From Bacteroidia bacterium (GTDB taxonomy: Bacteria > Bacteroidota > Bacteroidia > Flavobacteriales > Flavobacteriaceae), in contig JAUIMB010000011.1 in assembly GCA_030432635.1 (NCBI GenBank), positions 1 through 54,123 on the forward strand: DNA of 54,123 nucleotides, read 5' to 3'. The position numbers were made by a program, and so were the translations under genes. This document shows positions 6,947-16,403 of this stretch, piece by piece. The notes under the pieces are model-generated. The model did no database searches. It had not been told where the DNA came from and saw only the letters and a list, made by a program, of their open reading frames with translations. Every line of letters starts with the position of its first letter. The first letter of the stretch is position 1.

Positions 6947-9391
6947 ATGAATGTTTTAAAATTTGGAGGCACTTCAGTAGGTTCGGCAAAAAACATCAAC
7001 AAAGTCATTGATATTTTAAGCACCTATGCCCTTTCGGGTCCTGTTATTTGTGTCGTCTCTGCTGTTGGAGGTGTAACCGACAAGCTTTTAAAAGCTGGAA
7101 TGTTGGCACAGCAAAAAGACAAGAACTACGAGATTACCTTTGACAATATTACATCCATTCATCATGATATTGTTTCCGAATTGGTGCCTACTGAAAACGG
7201 TACAATTCTATCACATATCGATACCCTATTGGAACAGCTACAGAGCTTATTGGATGGCATTTTTTTGATTAATGAACTTTCTCCCAAAACCTCAGATAAA
7301 TTAGTAAGCTTTGGTGAAACATTGTCCTCCTTCATCATTGCCCAAACCATGCAAAAACGTGGTATGGATTGCATTCAAAAGAACAGTCAGGAACTGATAG
7401 TCACGAATTCAAACTTTACTAAAGCCGAAGTCTTTTACAATCAAACCAACGCTAAAATCAAGGATTATTTTAAGGAAGCTAAACAGCAAATCACTATTCT
7501 ACCTGGTTTTATTGCCAAGTCCTCGTCTGGTGAAATGACTACACTTGGACGAGGAGGTTCTGACTTCACAGCTGCCATAATAGCTGCTGCCTTGAAGGTG
7601 AAACAATTAGAAATTTGGACTGACGTGAGTGGTATGTATACTACTAACCCCAAATTGGTAAAACACGCATTTCCCATCAAAAGCCTTTCTTATCAAGAAG
7701 CTATGGAGTTGTCACATTTTGGTGCCAAAGTATTATATCCACCTACGGTTCAACCTGTTCTGGATTTAAACATTCCCATTCATATTAAAAACACTCTTGA
7801 ACCTGAAGTAGAAGGTACTAAAATTTCAAACAATGTTAGTCAAAATCCAAGAGTTGTTAAAGGGATCACCAATATTAACAACATTGCACTTCTCACTTTA
7901 CAAGGTAATGGTATGGTCGGTATTCCAGGATTCTCGAAACGATTGTTCGGAACATTGGCTACTGAGAAAATCAATGTCATTTTTATCACACAAGCTTCAT
8001 CAGAACATTCCATTTGTTTTGGAATAGATATTGGTGATGCTAAACGTGCCAAAACCGCTATTGACAATTATTTCGAAAATGAAATCTCCCTGCATAAAAT
8101 CGACCCAATCCTTATCGAAAAAGACTTATCGATTATTGCACTCGTTGGAGATAACATGAAAAGCCACCAAGGTATCAGTGGACGCATGTTCAGTACCTTA
8201 GGAAAAAATAACATCAATATAAGAGCCATCGCGCAAGGCGCTTCAGAACGTAATATTTCAGCTGTTATAGCCGAAAAGGATGTCAAAAAAGCACTGAATA
8301 CGCTTCATGAACGCTTTTTTGAAGTCAAGACCAAACAAATCAACGTATTTATTACTGGTGTTGGTAACGTTGGTGAACGATTGGTAGAACAAATCAAACA
8401 ACAAAAAAAGTTTTTAAAAGACCGCTTAAAGATCAATATCAAAGTGGTTGGTTTATCCAATTCCAGAACCATGGTGTTTGATGAAAATGGAATCTCCTTA
8501 AACGATTGGAAAAGTCAGTTGAATACAGGTGAACAAGCCTCATTGCAAGGCTTTTTTCAACGTGCTAAAGACTTCAATCTTCGCAATAGTATATTTGTGG
8601 ATGTTACAGCAAACGAAGCCATTTCCAAACTTTACAAAGCCTATTTAAAGGAATCGATAGCTGTTGTCGCTTGTAATAAAATTGCTTGTTCGAGTACTTT
8701 CGAAAATTACAGCGAACTCAAACACTTGTCGCAAAAATACAACGCACCATTTTTGTTTGAAACCAACGTTGGAGCAGGTTTACCTGTGATTGACACATTG
8801 AATAATCTCATCGCTTCTGGTGACAAGATCAACTCTATACAAGCAGTATTATCAGGAAGTCTCAATTTTGTGTTTAACAATTTTGATGATTCCACCAAGT
8901 TTCATGATATTGTCAAACAAGCACAGCAAGAAGGCTATACAGAACCCGATCCAAGAATTGATCTAAGTGGTGTGGATGTGGCTCGTAAAATTTTGATTTT
9001 AGCACGTGAAAGTGGTACTGAAATGGATTTATCAGATATTGAAAATGAAGCCTTTTTAACCGAACGCAATTTAAACAGTGGATCGGTTGATGATTTTTAT
9101 CAATCGCTTATTGCTGATGAATCCCATTTCCAGCAATTATACGCTTCGGCAAAGTCAAAAGGTTGTCAGCTGAAATATGTTGCCGAATTCAATAATGGAT
9201 CGGCCAAAGTCGGATTGAGGGAAATTCCCGAAGGACACCCCTTTTACAATTTAGAAGGCAAAGACAATATCGTAATGTTTTACACGCAACGCTATCCGGA
9301 ACAACCTATGATTATTAAAGGTGCTGGTGCTGGTGCTGATGTTACGGCTTCAGGATTGTTTGCCGACATTATTCGTATCGGAAATAAATAA
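6947..9391 (+). CDS. thrA: Bifunctional aspartate kinase / homoserine dehydrogenase I
   Basis: The 814-residue fusion carries out the first and third steps of threonine/methionine synthesis from aspartate. The aspartokinase part starts at residue 1 with KFGGTSVGS at 5-13 and includes the TLGRGGSDFTA segment. ACT-type regulatory domains lie at roughly 315-460, suggesting feedback inhibition as in E. coli ThrA. The homoserine dehydrogenase part begins near 465 with the nucleotide-binding ITGVGNVGERL and ends with GAGAGADVTASGLFADI. The length matches E. coli ThrA (820). It is first in thrA-thrB-thrC; thrB follows after 12 nt. Confidence 0.95.
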   Translation: MNVLKFGGTSVGSAKNINKVIDILSTYALSGPVICVVSAVGGVTDKLLKAGMLAQQKDKNYEITFDNITSIHHDIVSELVPTENGTILSHIDTLLEQLQSLLDGIFLINELSPKTSDKLVSFGETLSSFIIAQTMQKRGMDCIQKNSQELIVTNSNFTKAEVFYNQTNAKIKDYFKEAKQQITILPGFIAKSSSGEMTTLGRGGSDFTAAIIAAALKVKQLEIWTDVSGMYTTNPKLVKHAFPIKSLSYQEAMELSHFGAKVLYPPTVQPVLDLNIPIHIKNTLEPEVEGTKISNNVSQNPRVVKGITNINNIALLTLQGNGMVGIPGFSKRLFGTLATEKINVIFITQASSEHSICFGIDIGDAKRAKTAIDNYFENEISLHKIDPILIEKDLSIIALVGDNMKSHQGISGRMFSTLGKNNINIRAIAQGASERNISAVIAEKDVKKALNTLHERFFEVKTKQINVFITGVGNVGERLVEQIKQQKKFLKDRLKINIKVVGLSNSRTMVFDENGISLNDWKSQLNTGEQASLQGFFQRAKDFNLRNSIFVDVTANEAISKLYKAYLKESIAVVACNKIACSSTFENYSELKHLSQKYNAPFLFETNVGAGLPVIDTLNNLIASGDKINSIQAVLSGSLNFVFNNFDDSTKFHDIVKQAQQEGYTEPDPRIDLSGVDVARKILILARESGTEMDLSDIENEAFLTERNLNSGSVDDFYQSLIADESHFQQLYASAKSKGCQLKYVAEFNNGSAKVGLREIPEGHPFYNLEGKDNIVMFYTQRYPEQPMIIKGAGAGADVTASGLFADIIRIGNK

Positions 9392-9403
9392 TATAAATAG
9401 AAC

Positions 9404-10339
9404 GTGGATTCGAACAGTATCACTATATTTTCACCAGCTACTGTGGCCAATGTCTCGTGTGGCTTTGATGTATTAGGCTTTTGCCTCGATAATATTGGAG
9501 ACAAAATGGTCATTAAAACCACAGAGCAAAAGGGGATTTACATCACCAAAATTGAAGGCTATGACCTTCCGTTTGAAGCCGAAAAAAATGTCGCTGGTGT
9601 ATCTGCATTAGCTATGTACGAGCATGCGCAACCTGATTTCGGATTTGAGATCGAGATCTTCAAAAACATCAAACCTGGAAGTGGTATTGGTAGCAGTTCA
9701 GCGAGTGCTGTAGGTAGTGTTTTTGCCATGAATGAATTATTGGGAAGGCCCTATTCTAAAACCGAACTGACAAATTTCGCAATGAAGGGCGAAGCCTTAG
9801 CTAGCCAAAGTGAACATGCCGACAATATTGCGCCTGCAATTTTTGGTGGCTTTACCTTAGTGAAATCCGTCACTCCTTTAGACATCATTCAGTTGCCAAC
9901 ACCAAAGAATTTGTATGCCGTGATTCTTCATCCGCAAATCGAAGTAAAAACATCTGAATCACGTGCCATCCTACCAAAAGAAATACCGTTAAAACATGCC
10001 ATTACACAGTGGTCAAATGTTGGGAGTTTGGTTCATGCCTTGCATACTGAGGATTATGAGCTGTTGAAAAAATCTCTCGTCGATGTGGTCGTGGAACCCT
10101 ACAGGAGTCAGTTAATTCCACATTTTGAGTCTGTTCGTGAAAGCGCTCTGACACATGGTGCTTTAGGCTGCGGAATTTCTGGATCTGGACCTTCAATTTT
10201 TAGTTTGTGCCATGGTCACAGCATTGCGCAACAAGTAGCTAAAGCCATTTCAAAAGTATACTCAAAAACAAACATTGACTTTGAAGTGCATATTTCTGAA
10301 ATTAACACTGAAGGGATCAAAGTACTGGACCGATATTAG
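9404..10339 (+). CDS. thrB: Homoserine kinase
   Basis: This GHMP-family kinase phosphorylates homoserine to O-phosphohomoserine. The 311-residue protein has the N-terminal FSPATVANVSCGFDVLG motif, the ATP-binding loop PGSGIGSSSASA (about 91-102) and the C-terminal CGISGSGPSIF motif. The start is GTG at 9404: it places the conserved FSPATVANVSCG segment at the usual distance from the N-terminus, and no upstream ATG fits in the 12-nt gap after thrA. It lies in an operon with thrA and thrC. Confidence 0.94.
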   Translation: MDSNSITIFSPATVANVSCGFDVLGFCLDNIGDKMVIKTTEQKGIYITKIEGYDLPFEAEKNVAGVSALAMYEHAQPDFGFEIEIFKNIKPGSGIGSSSASAVGSVFAMNELLGRPYSKTELTNFAMKGEALASQSEHADNIAPAIFGGFTLVKSVTPLDIIQLPTPKNLYAVILHPQIEVKTSESRAILPKEIPLKHAITQWSNVGSLVHALHTEDYELLKKSLVDVVVEPYRSQLIPHFESVRESALTHGALGCGISGSGPSIFSLCHGHSIAQQVAKAISKVYSKTNIDFEVHISEINTEGIKVLDRY

Positions 10340-10377
10340 TCGTTATAACGTAAAAAATATGACCTCAATATAAATAA

Positions 10378-11682
10378 ATGAAATATTATTCGATACATAG
10401 AAAAGCTCCAGACACCAATTTTGCGACTGCTGTCATCAAAGGTTTAGCACCAGATCGAGGTCTATACTTCCCTGAACAGATTGAGCCTTTGCCAAAATCC
10501 TTTTTTGATAACATTGATAGGTTATCGGATACTGAAATTGCATTCAAATCGATCCGTCAATTTGTTAGTTCTGATATCCCAGAGCACATTCTAAAAACCA
10601 TTATTGAAGACACACTGTCCTTTGATTTTCCTGTGGTTCAACTTGATAAGCACATTTCAACTTTGGAATTGTTTCATGGTCCAACCATGGCCTTCAAGGA
10701 TGTTGGTGCGCGCTTTATGGCGCGTTGCCTAGGTTACTTTAACGCTGACAATCAAAAAGATGTTACGGTTTTAGTGGCGACATCTGGAGACACAGGAGGT
10801 GCAGTTGCCAATGGGTTTCTAGGTGTGAAAGGTGTCAATGTGGTTATTCTTTACCCTTCAGGAAAAGTGAGCGATATCCAAGAAAAGCAACTCACCACGC
10901 TTGGTCAAAACATCACAGCCTTGGAAGTGGATGGTGTTTTTGACGATTGTCAGGATATGGTAAAGCAGGCCTTTTTGGATGATAACATTACAAGTCAAAT
11001 GCAACTCACCTCTGCCAACTCCATAAATGTAGCAAGATGGTTACCTCAGTTGTTTTATTTTATGTTTGCCTACAAACAGTTGTACAAAAAACATGACAGT
11101 ATCGTGTTCTCAATACCTAGTGGTAATTTTGGAAACATTTGTGCTGGTATGGTAGCACAACAACTCGGATTGCCAGTGCACCATTTCATTGCCGCCAATA
11201 ATGCCAATAATATCGTAACCGAATATTTAGAAACACAACAGTACCAACCGAAACCATCTGTACAGACAATCAGTAATGCTATGGATGTTGGGAATCCGAG
11301 TAACTTTATTCGTATTCAAGAGATTTATGGCAATGATTTTAACCGATTAAAAAACAACCTATCGTCTTTTAGTTACAGTGACAGCCAAACCAAGGCAGCC
11401 ATGCGCGAACTTTATGACAAATACAATTATATTGCCGATCCACATGGTGCTGTTGGTTATTTGGGTTGCAAGGGTTTCCTAAAACAAAATCCGAATACTC
11501 ATGGTGTGTTTTTGGAAACAGCACATCCTACCAAATTTTTAAATGTTGTTGAAGATGTCATCGACACCAAAGTCGAATTACCTCTACAAATTCAATCGGT
11601 AATGGACAAGGAAAAAGTAGCCCTTAAGATTTCGAGTTATGAGGAACTGAAAAGTTACTTATTAGGAACGAAAGGACACTGA
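10378..11682 (+). CDS. thrC: Threonine synthase
   Basis: This PLP enzyme converts O-phosphohomoserine to threonine. The 434-residue protein has the N-terminal YYSIHRKAPDTNF segment of the family. The PLP lysine is near residue 107 in GPTMAFKDVGARF, and the glycine-rich phosphate loop is ATSGDTGGAVANGF. It is the last gene of thrABC, 38 nt after thrB. A structured, non-coding stretch follows rather than a simple T-tailed hairpin. Confidence 0.95.
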   Translation: MKYYSIHRKAPDTNFATAVIKGLAPDRGLYFPEQIEPLPKSFFDNIDRLSDTEIAFKSIRQFVSSDIPEHILKTIIEDTLSFDFPVVQLDKHISTLELFHGPTMAFKDVGARFMARCLGYFNADNQKDVTVLVATSGDTGGAVANGFLGVKGVNVVILYPSGKVSDIQEKQLTTLGQNITALEVDGVFDDCQDMVKQAFLDDNITSQMQLTSANSINVARWLPQLFYFMFAYKQLYKKHDSIVFSIPSGNFGNICAGMVAQQLGLPVHHFIAANNANNIVTEYLETQQYQPKPSVQTISNAMDVGNPSNFIRIQEIYGNDFNRLKNNLSSFSYSDSQTKAAMRELYDKYNYIADPHGAVGYLGCKGFLKQNPNTHGVFLETAHPTKFLNVVEDVIDTKVELPLQIQSVMDKEKVALKISSYEELKSYLLGTKGH

Positions 11683-11713
11683 TGTACGCCTTTAGGTTTC
11701 TATCACCAACTGT

Positions 11714-11820
11714 CACTTCGCGTTAAGGATAGCAGTGGAAATCCTTTTGGTGAGTTTCAAACCAAAAGATTGCAGCGAATAGCCTGACGCACTGAAGCAT
11801 TTGCGAAAGTGGGTAACGCC
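11714..11820. other. Imperfect palindromic intergenic element after thrC
   Basis: The 247-bp gap between thrC and gcvT contains nested imperfect inverted arms. CACTTCGC (from 11714) faces GCGAAAGTG (ending about 11811), GCGTTA (11720-11725) faces TAACGC (11814-11819), and an inner pair ATCCTTTTGGT / ACCAAAAGAT has a 9-nt loop near 11751-11760. The result is a long bulged hairpin. No T-tract follows on the plus strand. It resembles dispersed REP-like palindromes found in Flavobacteriaceae intergenic regions, but only one copy is in this window, so that assignment is from memory and unproven. Confidence 0.4.
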
Positions 11821-11852
11821 AAAAAAAATGTAAGCCATATTATAATTTTCAA

Positions 11853-11860
11853 TACTTTTG
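11853..11860 (+). promoter_or_regulatory. -7 promoter box upstream of gcvT
   Basis: TACTTTTG matches TAnnTTTG and lies 70 nt before the gcvT ATG. No TTTG is seen at the -33 spacing. No glycine riboswitch fold is recognisable in the following leader. Confidence 0.35.
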
Positions 11861-11929
11861 CGCTAGCTCGAAAACACAAGGATTTCGAGTTCTATTTCTG
11901 CTTTTTTAACGACAAAACATAGGTATTAA

Positions 11930-13000
11930 ATGAAAGATACAGCACTTACAGAAACACACGAAGCACTTGGAGCAAAAATGGTTCCATTTGCAGGATACAA
12001 CATGCCAGTACAATATGAAGGTGTCAATATTGAACATGAAACCGTAAGAACTGGTGTTGGTGTATTTGATGTCTCACATATGGGCGAATTTTTAATTGAA
12101 GGACCAAATGCCTTGGCATTGATTCAAAAAGTGTGCAGCAATGATGCGTCTAAACTGACTGTTGGGAAAGCCCAATACAGCTGTTTGCCCAATGAGGATG
12201 GCGGTATTGTTGATGACTTGATCGTGTATCGTGTGAAAGAGGAAACCTATCTTTTGGTGGTGAATGCCAGTAATATTGAAAAGGATTGGGATTGGATTAG
12301 TTCTAAAAATGACGTCAATGCCAATATGCGTGATTTGAGTGAAGATTATTCGCTATTGGCCATTCAAGGTCCGAAGGCCGTCGAAGCCATGCAAGCCTTA
12401 TCTAGCCATGATCTTTCGGAAATCAAATTTTATAATTTTATCGTTGGTGACTTTGCAGGAATAGCACACGTTATCATTTCTGCGACTGGCTACACTGGTA
12501 GTGGTGGTTTTGAGATTTACTGTAAAAATTCGGAAGTCAAGCAAATTTGGGACAAGGTCATTGAGGCTGGAGCCAAGCCAATTGGTTTGGCTGCTCGCGA
12601 TACCTTACGATTGGAAATGGGCTATTGTCTCTACGGAAATGATATAGACGATACAACCTCTCCAATTGAAGCTGGTTTGGGTTGGATTACCAAATTCAGT
12701 AAAAGCTTTGTAAATTCCGAAGCTTTGGAAGCTGAAAAACGTCGTGGACCTGAACGCAAACTCGTTGGGTTTGAATTGGACGATCGTGGTATTCCTCGTC
12801 AAGGTTATGACATTGTGGATTCTAGTGGAAAGACTATTGGCAATGTTACTTCTGGAACCATGTCACCAAGTTTAGGCAAAGGTATAGGTTTGGGTTATGT
12901 GCCTACTATATTTGCTGAAGCAGGTAGTAAAATCAACATTCAAATTCGTAAAAACGCAGTGCCAGCAACTGTGGTGAAACTCCCATTTTATAAGGGATAG
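11930..13000 (+). CDS. gcvT: Glycine cleavage system T protein (aminomethyltransferase)
   Basis: The T protein transfers the methylene group from the aminomethylated lipoyl H protein to tetrahydrofolate and releases ammonia. The 356-residue protein has the typical length and motifs: N-terminal [29 protein letters not shown], the folate-site region with [12 protein letters not shown], and [14 protein letters not shown] near residue 225. The usual C-terminal beta-barrel with [19 protein letters not shown] closes the protein. gcvH and gcvP are not nearby, which is common in Bacteroidota. The SDR-type gene follows closely and may be cotranscribed. Confidence 0.94.
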   Translation: MKDTALTETHEALGAKMVPFAGYNMPVQYEGVNIEHETVRTGVGVFDVSHMGEFLIEGPNALALIQKVCSNDASKLTVGKAQYSCLPNEDGGIVDDLIVYRVKEETYLLVVNASNIEKDWDWISSKNDVNANMRDLSEDYSLLAIQGPKAVEAMQALSSHDLSEIKFYNFIVGDFAGIAHVIISATGYTGSGGFEIYCKNSEVKQIWDKVIEAGAKPIGLAARDTLRLEMGYCLYGNDIDDTTSPIEAGLGWITKFSKSFVNSEALEAEKRRGPERKLVGFELDDRGIPRQGYDIVDSSGKTIGNVTSGTMSPSLGKGIGLGYVPTIFAEAGSKINIQIRKNAVPATVVKLPFYKG

Positions 13001-13021
13001 TTTTTGGTGAAGAAGGACTAC

Positions 13022-13855
13022 ATGAAGCTGAACGAACAAAAACATAGAATCCTTATTTTAGGTGCTAGTGGATTTATAGGTAATGCGATCTACAAAGAAC
13101 TCTGTGCTTATTTCAAAACTTACGGTACGTATCGAATTTCCAAAGCATGTTATGAGGACAATCATCATTTTTTTCAATACAATGTTGAAGAGGATGATGT
13201 TTATGAAGTGTTGAAAGCTACCAAACCTTCTATCATTATTTCGGCATTGCGAGGCGACTTTAGGGCACAGACCATTGCGCATCAGCATGTCGCTGAATAT
13301 CTTTTAGAGCATGACTGTAAGCTTATTTTCCTCAGTTCTGCAAATGTTTTTGACGGTTATAGCAAATATCCAAGTTACGAGCTCGATAAGACCTTAAGCG
13401 GTAGCATTTATGGGCATTTTAAGATCAAGATAGAGAATATGTTGTTGCGTCTTCCGAAGAAAAAAGTGGCTATTTTAAGATTACCCATGGTTTTGGGATC
13501 GCAATCACCTCGTTTGAAGGAACTCAAACAGCACTTACAGGAAAAGACAGCTATTGAGATTTTTCCCAATATAATTATGAATGTCACTACAGATTCTAAA
13601 GTGACACAACAGATTCATTATATCATCAATCGAAACAAACATGGTATTTTTCATCTCGGCAGTATTGATTTGGTGCATCACGATGAATACATCAAGGATA
13701 TTATTGCGCAAATCGACAAGAAAAATGGTGTGGTATACAAACATGTTTATACTACAAATGAGGATCGTTACCTAGCGGTTTTACCAAAATTCAACAAGTT
13801 GCCAAAACATTTGAACATCACGAGCAAGGAAGTTTTGGAAGAACTGACAAAGTAA
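13022..13855 (+). CDS. NAD(P)-dependent SDR-family reductase/epimerase (RmlD-like)
   Basis: A Rossmann glycine motif (ILILGASGFIGN, residues 10-21) and a Tyr-x-x-x-Lys pair (YGHFK) place this in the extended short-chain dehydrogenase family, nearest to dTDP-4-dehydrorhamnose reductase-like proteins. It is about 277 residues, near the usual size. In-frame TTG (13004) and GTG (13007) starts exist, but ATG at 13022 puts the Rossmann motif at the normal distance and is preferred. It lies 21 nt after gcvT, so cotranscription is likely, but the substrate is unknown and no nucleotide-sugar genes are adjacent. Function beyond the fold is not established. Confidence 0.75.
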   Translation: MKLNEQKHRILILGASGFIGNAIYKELCAYFKTYGTYRISKACYEDNHHFFQYNVEEDDVYEVLKATKPSIIISALRGDFRAQTIAHQHVAEYLLEHDCKLIFLSSANVFDGYSKYPSYELDKTLSGSIYGHFKIKIENMLLRLPKKKVAILRLPMVLGSQSPRLKELKQHLQEKTAIEIFPNIIMNVTTDSKVTQQIHYIINRNKHGIFHLGSIDLVHHDEYIKDIIAQIDKKNGVVYKHVYTTNEDRYLAVLPKFNKLPKHLNITSKEVLEELTK

Positions 13856-13962
13856 CTTGAGTTTCCAATTGACAAGTTAACATCAAAAAAAGCAGGTCAC
13901 AGATAAAATCCTTTGGTTCATCTTATTTTATGTTATAAGAACAGATAACTTCTTATTTTAAC

Positions 13963-14289
13963 ATGGAATATCTTATTTTTAATAAAAAAAATATGCTTAT
14001 GGGTTTAATGACAAACGAAGATATTGAAAAGCACTTACTACGATTTCCAGATTGGTCACACAAGAACAATGCCTTGTATGCGAGATTTGAGTTTGACAAT
14101 TTCAAGGATTGCTTTAGTGCTATGAGCAGGATTGCGTTTGAATGTGAAGCCCAAAACCATCACCCAAAATGGACTAACGTTTATAATGTGCTTAAAATAT
14201 GGCTATCTTCACACGACGTCGATGGCGTCACCGAAAGAGACTTCAAATTAGCTGAAGCTATTGAAAACATTGTAGAAGTACAAGATTAG
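13963..14289 (+). CDS. phhB: 4a-hydroxytetrahydrobiopterin dehydratase (pterin-4a-carbinolamine dehydratase)
   Basis: The protein carries the family signature: EAQNHHPKWTNVYN (His 66-67), then LSSHDVDGVTERDFKLA with His84-Asp85, which supplies the active-site histidines. The enzyme dehydrates the 4a-carbinolamine produced by aromatic amino acid hydroxylases and so recycles the pterin cofactor. The length is 108 residues from ATG 13963. A start at ATG 14008 (93 residues, beginning MTNEDIEKH) fits typical bacterial members equally well. No hydroxylase gene is in the window. The Prc-like protease gene follows after about 50 nt. Confidence 0.85.
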   Translation: MEYLIFNKKNMLMGLMTNEDIEKHLLRFPDWSHKNNALYARFEFDNFKDCFSAMSRIAFECEAQNHHPKWTNVYNVLKIWLSSHDVDGVTERDFKLAEAIENIVEVQD

Positions 14290-14339
14290 TCGTATTGTGG
14301 TTCAATATTTGCAGTCGTTTCCCTATCAAGATATGTGCT

Positions 14340-16400
14340 ATGCCAAGTCGATTGACAATTTCTCTTTTTAGTCTTTTTGTTGTTGCTTTTGGGTTTACTC
14401 AAAACAGTGATCTGTTTTGCAGCCAGTTGTCGGCATTAGAGCGTGTGGTAGCGAACAACCACTATCAGCCAAAGACCATAAACGACAGTTTATCGTCCAA
14501 TGTATTTACATTATTCATTGATAATTTGGATGAAAACAAGCGTTTGTTCACTGAAAGTGACATAAAAACCTTTGAGGTCGATCGTTTCGAAATTGATGAA
14601 TACATTAAGCTTAATACCTGTGGTTTTATCGATAAATACACTTCAACACTACGTGAGCGTATTTCAAATTCAAAAGAGATCATTGGTGGTTTAGCTACAG
14701 AATCTTTCGATTATTCGGGAAAAGACACTCTTCGTTTTAAACCAGAACACACTTTTGAACGATTTAAGGATGAAGCTGCGGTTCAACGCTATTGGAGCAA
14801 GCGGATTCGGTTTGAGATTATACGTACTCTCATAGAAAATGACTCGGTTATAGAAAACATTCAAAATAATTTCAAAACACTGGAGACTGAAATCAAACCA
14901 AAAATCATTCAAAAGGAAATTTGCAAGTTGGAAACCTTGGAAAACCGACTTGGAAGTGTTGATGCATTTGTCAAGCAAAGCTTCTTGAACGCTTTTTTAC
15001 ATTATCAAGACCCAAATTCGTCATTCTTCACTCCTACCGAAAAGGAAATGTTCGAAAATGCTTTATCCAACGATCAGTATTCTTTTGGAATCAGTACTAC
15101 AAAAACCAATAATGGTGATATCATCATTACCCACATCACACCTGGAAGTGCTGCGTTCCACGATGGCAATCTTGAAGTCAATGATATCATAAAATCCCTA
15201 AAATTCAATACCGAAACCTTAGAAACTTTTTGTGTATCTAATGAAGACGTAACTGCCTTTACAAATCACAAAGACCACGACACCATTATTTTTAAGATCA
15301 AGAAACAAAATGGAGCTGTCATGGATATCGAACTGACAAAAACCGTGACCAAGACTGAAGAAAATGCAGTAACAGGCTTTGTACTGGAAGATGACACAAG
15401 GCTTGGTTATATCAATATTCCTAGTTTTTATTCCAATTTTGAGTCACCAAGTGGCACTGGCCTTGCCAATGATGTTGCCAAGGAACTGTATCAATTAAAA
15501 AAAGAAAACATAGAAGGTCTGATTATCGATTTACGATTTAACGGTGGAGGCTCCATGAAAGAAGCAGCCGATCTTTCCGGAATGTTTATCAATAGAGGTC
15601 CAGTATCGATTTTAAAGTTTAACAACGGAGAAACAACGACCATAAAAGACATGAATAGAGGTGCTCTTTTCACTAAGCCTATTGTGGTTTTAGTGAATAA
15701 TTACAGTGCGTCTGCTTCTGAGTTTTTTGCTGCAACAATGCAGGATTACAATAGGGCTGTCATTGTTGGATCAACAACTCATGGTAAAGCATCTGCTCAG
15801 GTTATCCTCAATTTGGGGCAAGATGAACAATTGGGATTTTCTAAGTTGACCGTTGAAAAATTTTATCGAGTCACTGGAGAAAGCCATCAATCAAAAGGTG
15901 TAATTCCGGATATTGTGCTCCCAAACCTGTATGATGATTTCAATACCCAAGAGGAATATGAACCCTTTGCCCTTGACAATGATTCGGTGGATGGCGTAAG
16001 GAAATTTCCGAAATTAAGGCCATTGCCTATCGAAACGTTGGCAAAAAACAGTCAAAATCGTATTAAGGACAATATCGTTTTTTCCGCTATACAAGATTTA
16101 AACCAACTGATATTGGACAATTATTTTAATGTAGATTCAGAATACCTGTTAACCTTGGAAAATGTTCATGATGATATGATTGGCTATCGTACTTCGTGGA
16201 AGTCCATCAATGCACCAATTGAAACCCATGAATCTGATTTCAAAGTTAAAAATTCGACAGCAACCGCTATACTATTGAGTTATGACACCAATAAAAAAGA
16301 CATCAACCAAACCCTTATAAAAGATATTAAAAACGACATATTCATTGATGAAGCGCATGCTATTCTTCAAGATTTACTCGACTTAAATTCCCTAAACTAA
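14340..16400 (+). CDS. Periplasmic carboxy-terminal (tail-specific) protease, S41 family, Prc-like
   Basis: The protein has about 686 residues counted from ATG 14340, which gives a clear signal peptide (SLFSLFVVAFGFTQ). A TTG at 14295 would add an implausible cytosolic extension. Order of domains: N-terminal helical TSP domain, PDZ (about 265-330, with HITPGSAAFHDGNLEVNDII), then the S41 core with LIIDLRFNGGGS. The catalytic serine lies in NNYSASASEFFAATMQD and the lysine in THGKASAQV. A C-terminal DUF3340-like extension follows. E. coli Prc is the model: it cleaves proteins at nonpolar C-termini in the periplasm and affects murein hydrolases. The next gene starts 3 nt after the stop, so the two are cotranscribed. 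Confidence 0.88.
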   Translation: MPSRLTISLFSLFVVAFGFTQNSDLFCSQLSALERVVANNHYQPKTINDSLSSNVFTLFIDNLDENKRLFTESDIKTFEVDRFEIDEYIKLNTCGFIDKYTSTLRERISNSKEIIGGLATESFDYSGKDTLRFKPEHTFERFKDEAAVQRYWSKRIRFEIIRTLIENDSVIENIQNNFKTLETEIKPKIIQKEICKLETLENRLGSVDAFVKQSFLNAFLHYQDPNSSFFTPTEKEMFENALSNDQYSFGISTTKTNNGDIIITHITPGSAAFHDGNLEVNDIIKSLKFNTETLETFCVSNEDVTAFTNHKDHDTIIFKIKKQNGAVMDIELTKTVTKTEENAVTGFVLEDDTRLGYINIPSFYSNFESPSGTGLANDVAKELYQLKKENIEGLIIDLRFNGGGSMKEAADLSGMFINRGPVSILKFNNGETTTIKDMNRGALFTKPIVVLVNNYSASASEFFAATMQDYNRAVIVGSTTHGKASAQVILNLGQDEQLGFSKLTVEKFYRVTGESHQSKGVIPDIVLPNLYDDFNTQEEYEPFALDNDSVDGVRKFPKLRPLPIETLAKNSQNRIKDNIVFSAIQDLNQLILDNYFNVDSEYLLTLENVHDDMIGYRTSWKSINAPIETHESDFKVKNSTATAILLSYDTNKKDINQTLIKDIKNDIFIDEAHAILQDLLDLNSLN

Positions 16401-16403
16401 ACC

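Noticed and set aside
6787-7023. Minus-strand frame of 78 residues at the thrA start
   Set aside because: It overlaps the conserved KFGGTS start of thrA and the leader; no supporting features.
13853-13879. Inverted repeat TAACTTG/CAAGTTA at the end of the SDR gene
   Set aside because: The 7-bp arms enclose 13 nt and no T-tract follows, so I do not call it a terminator.
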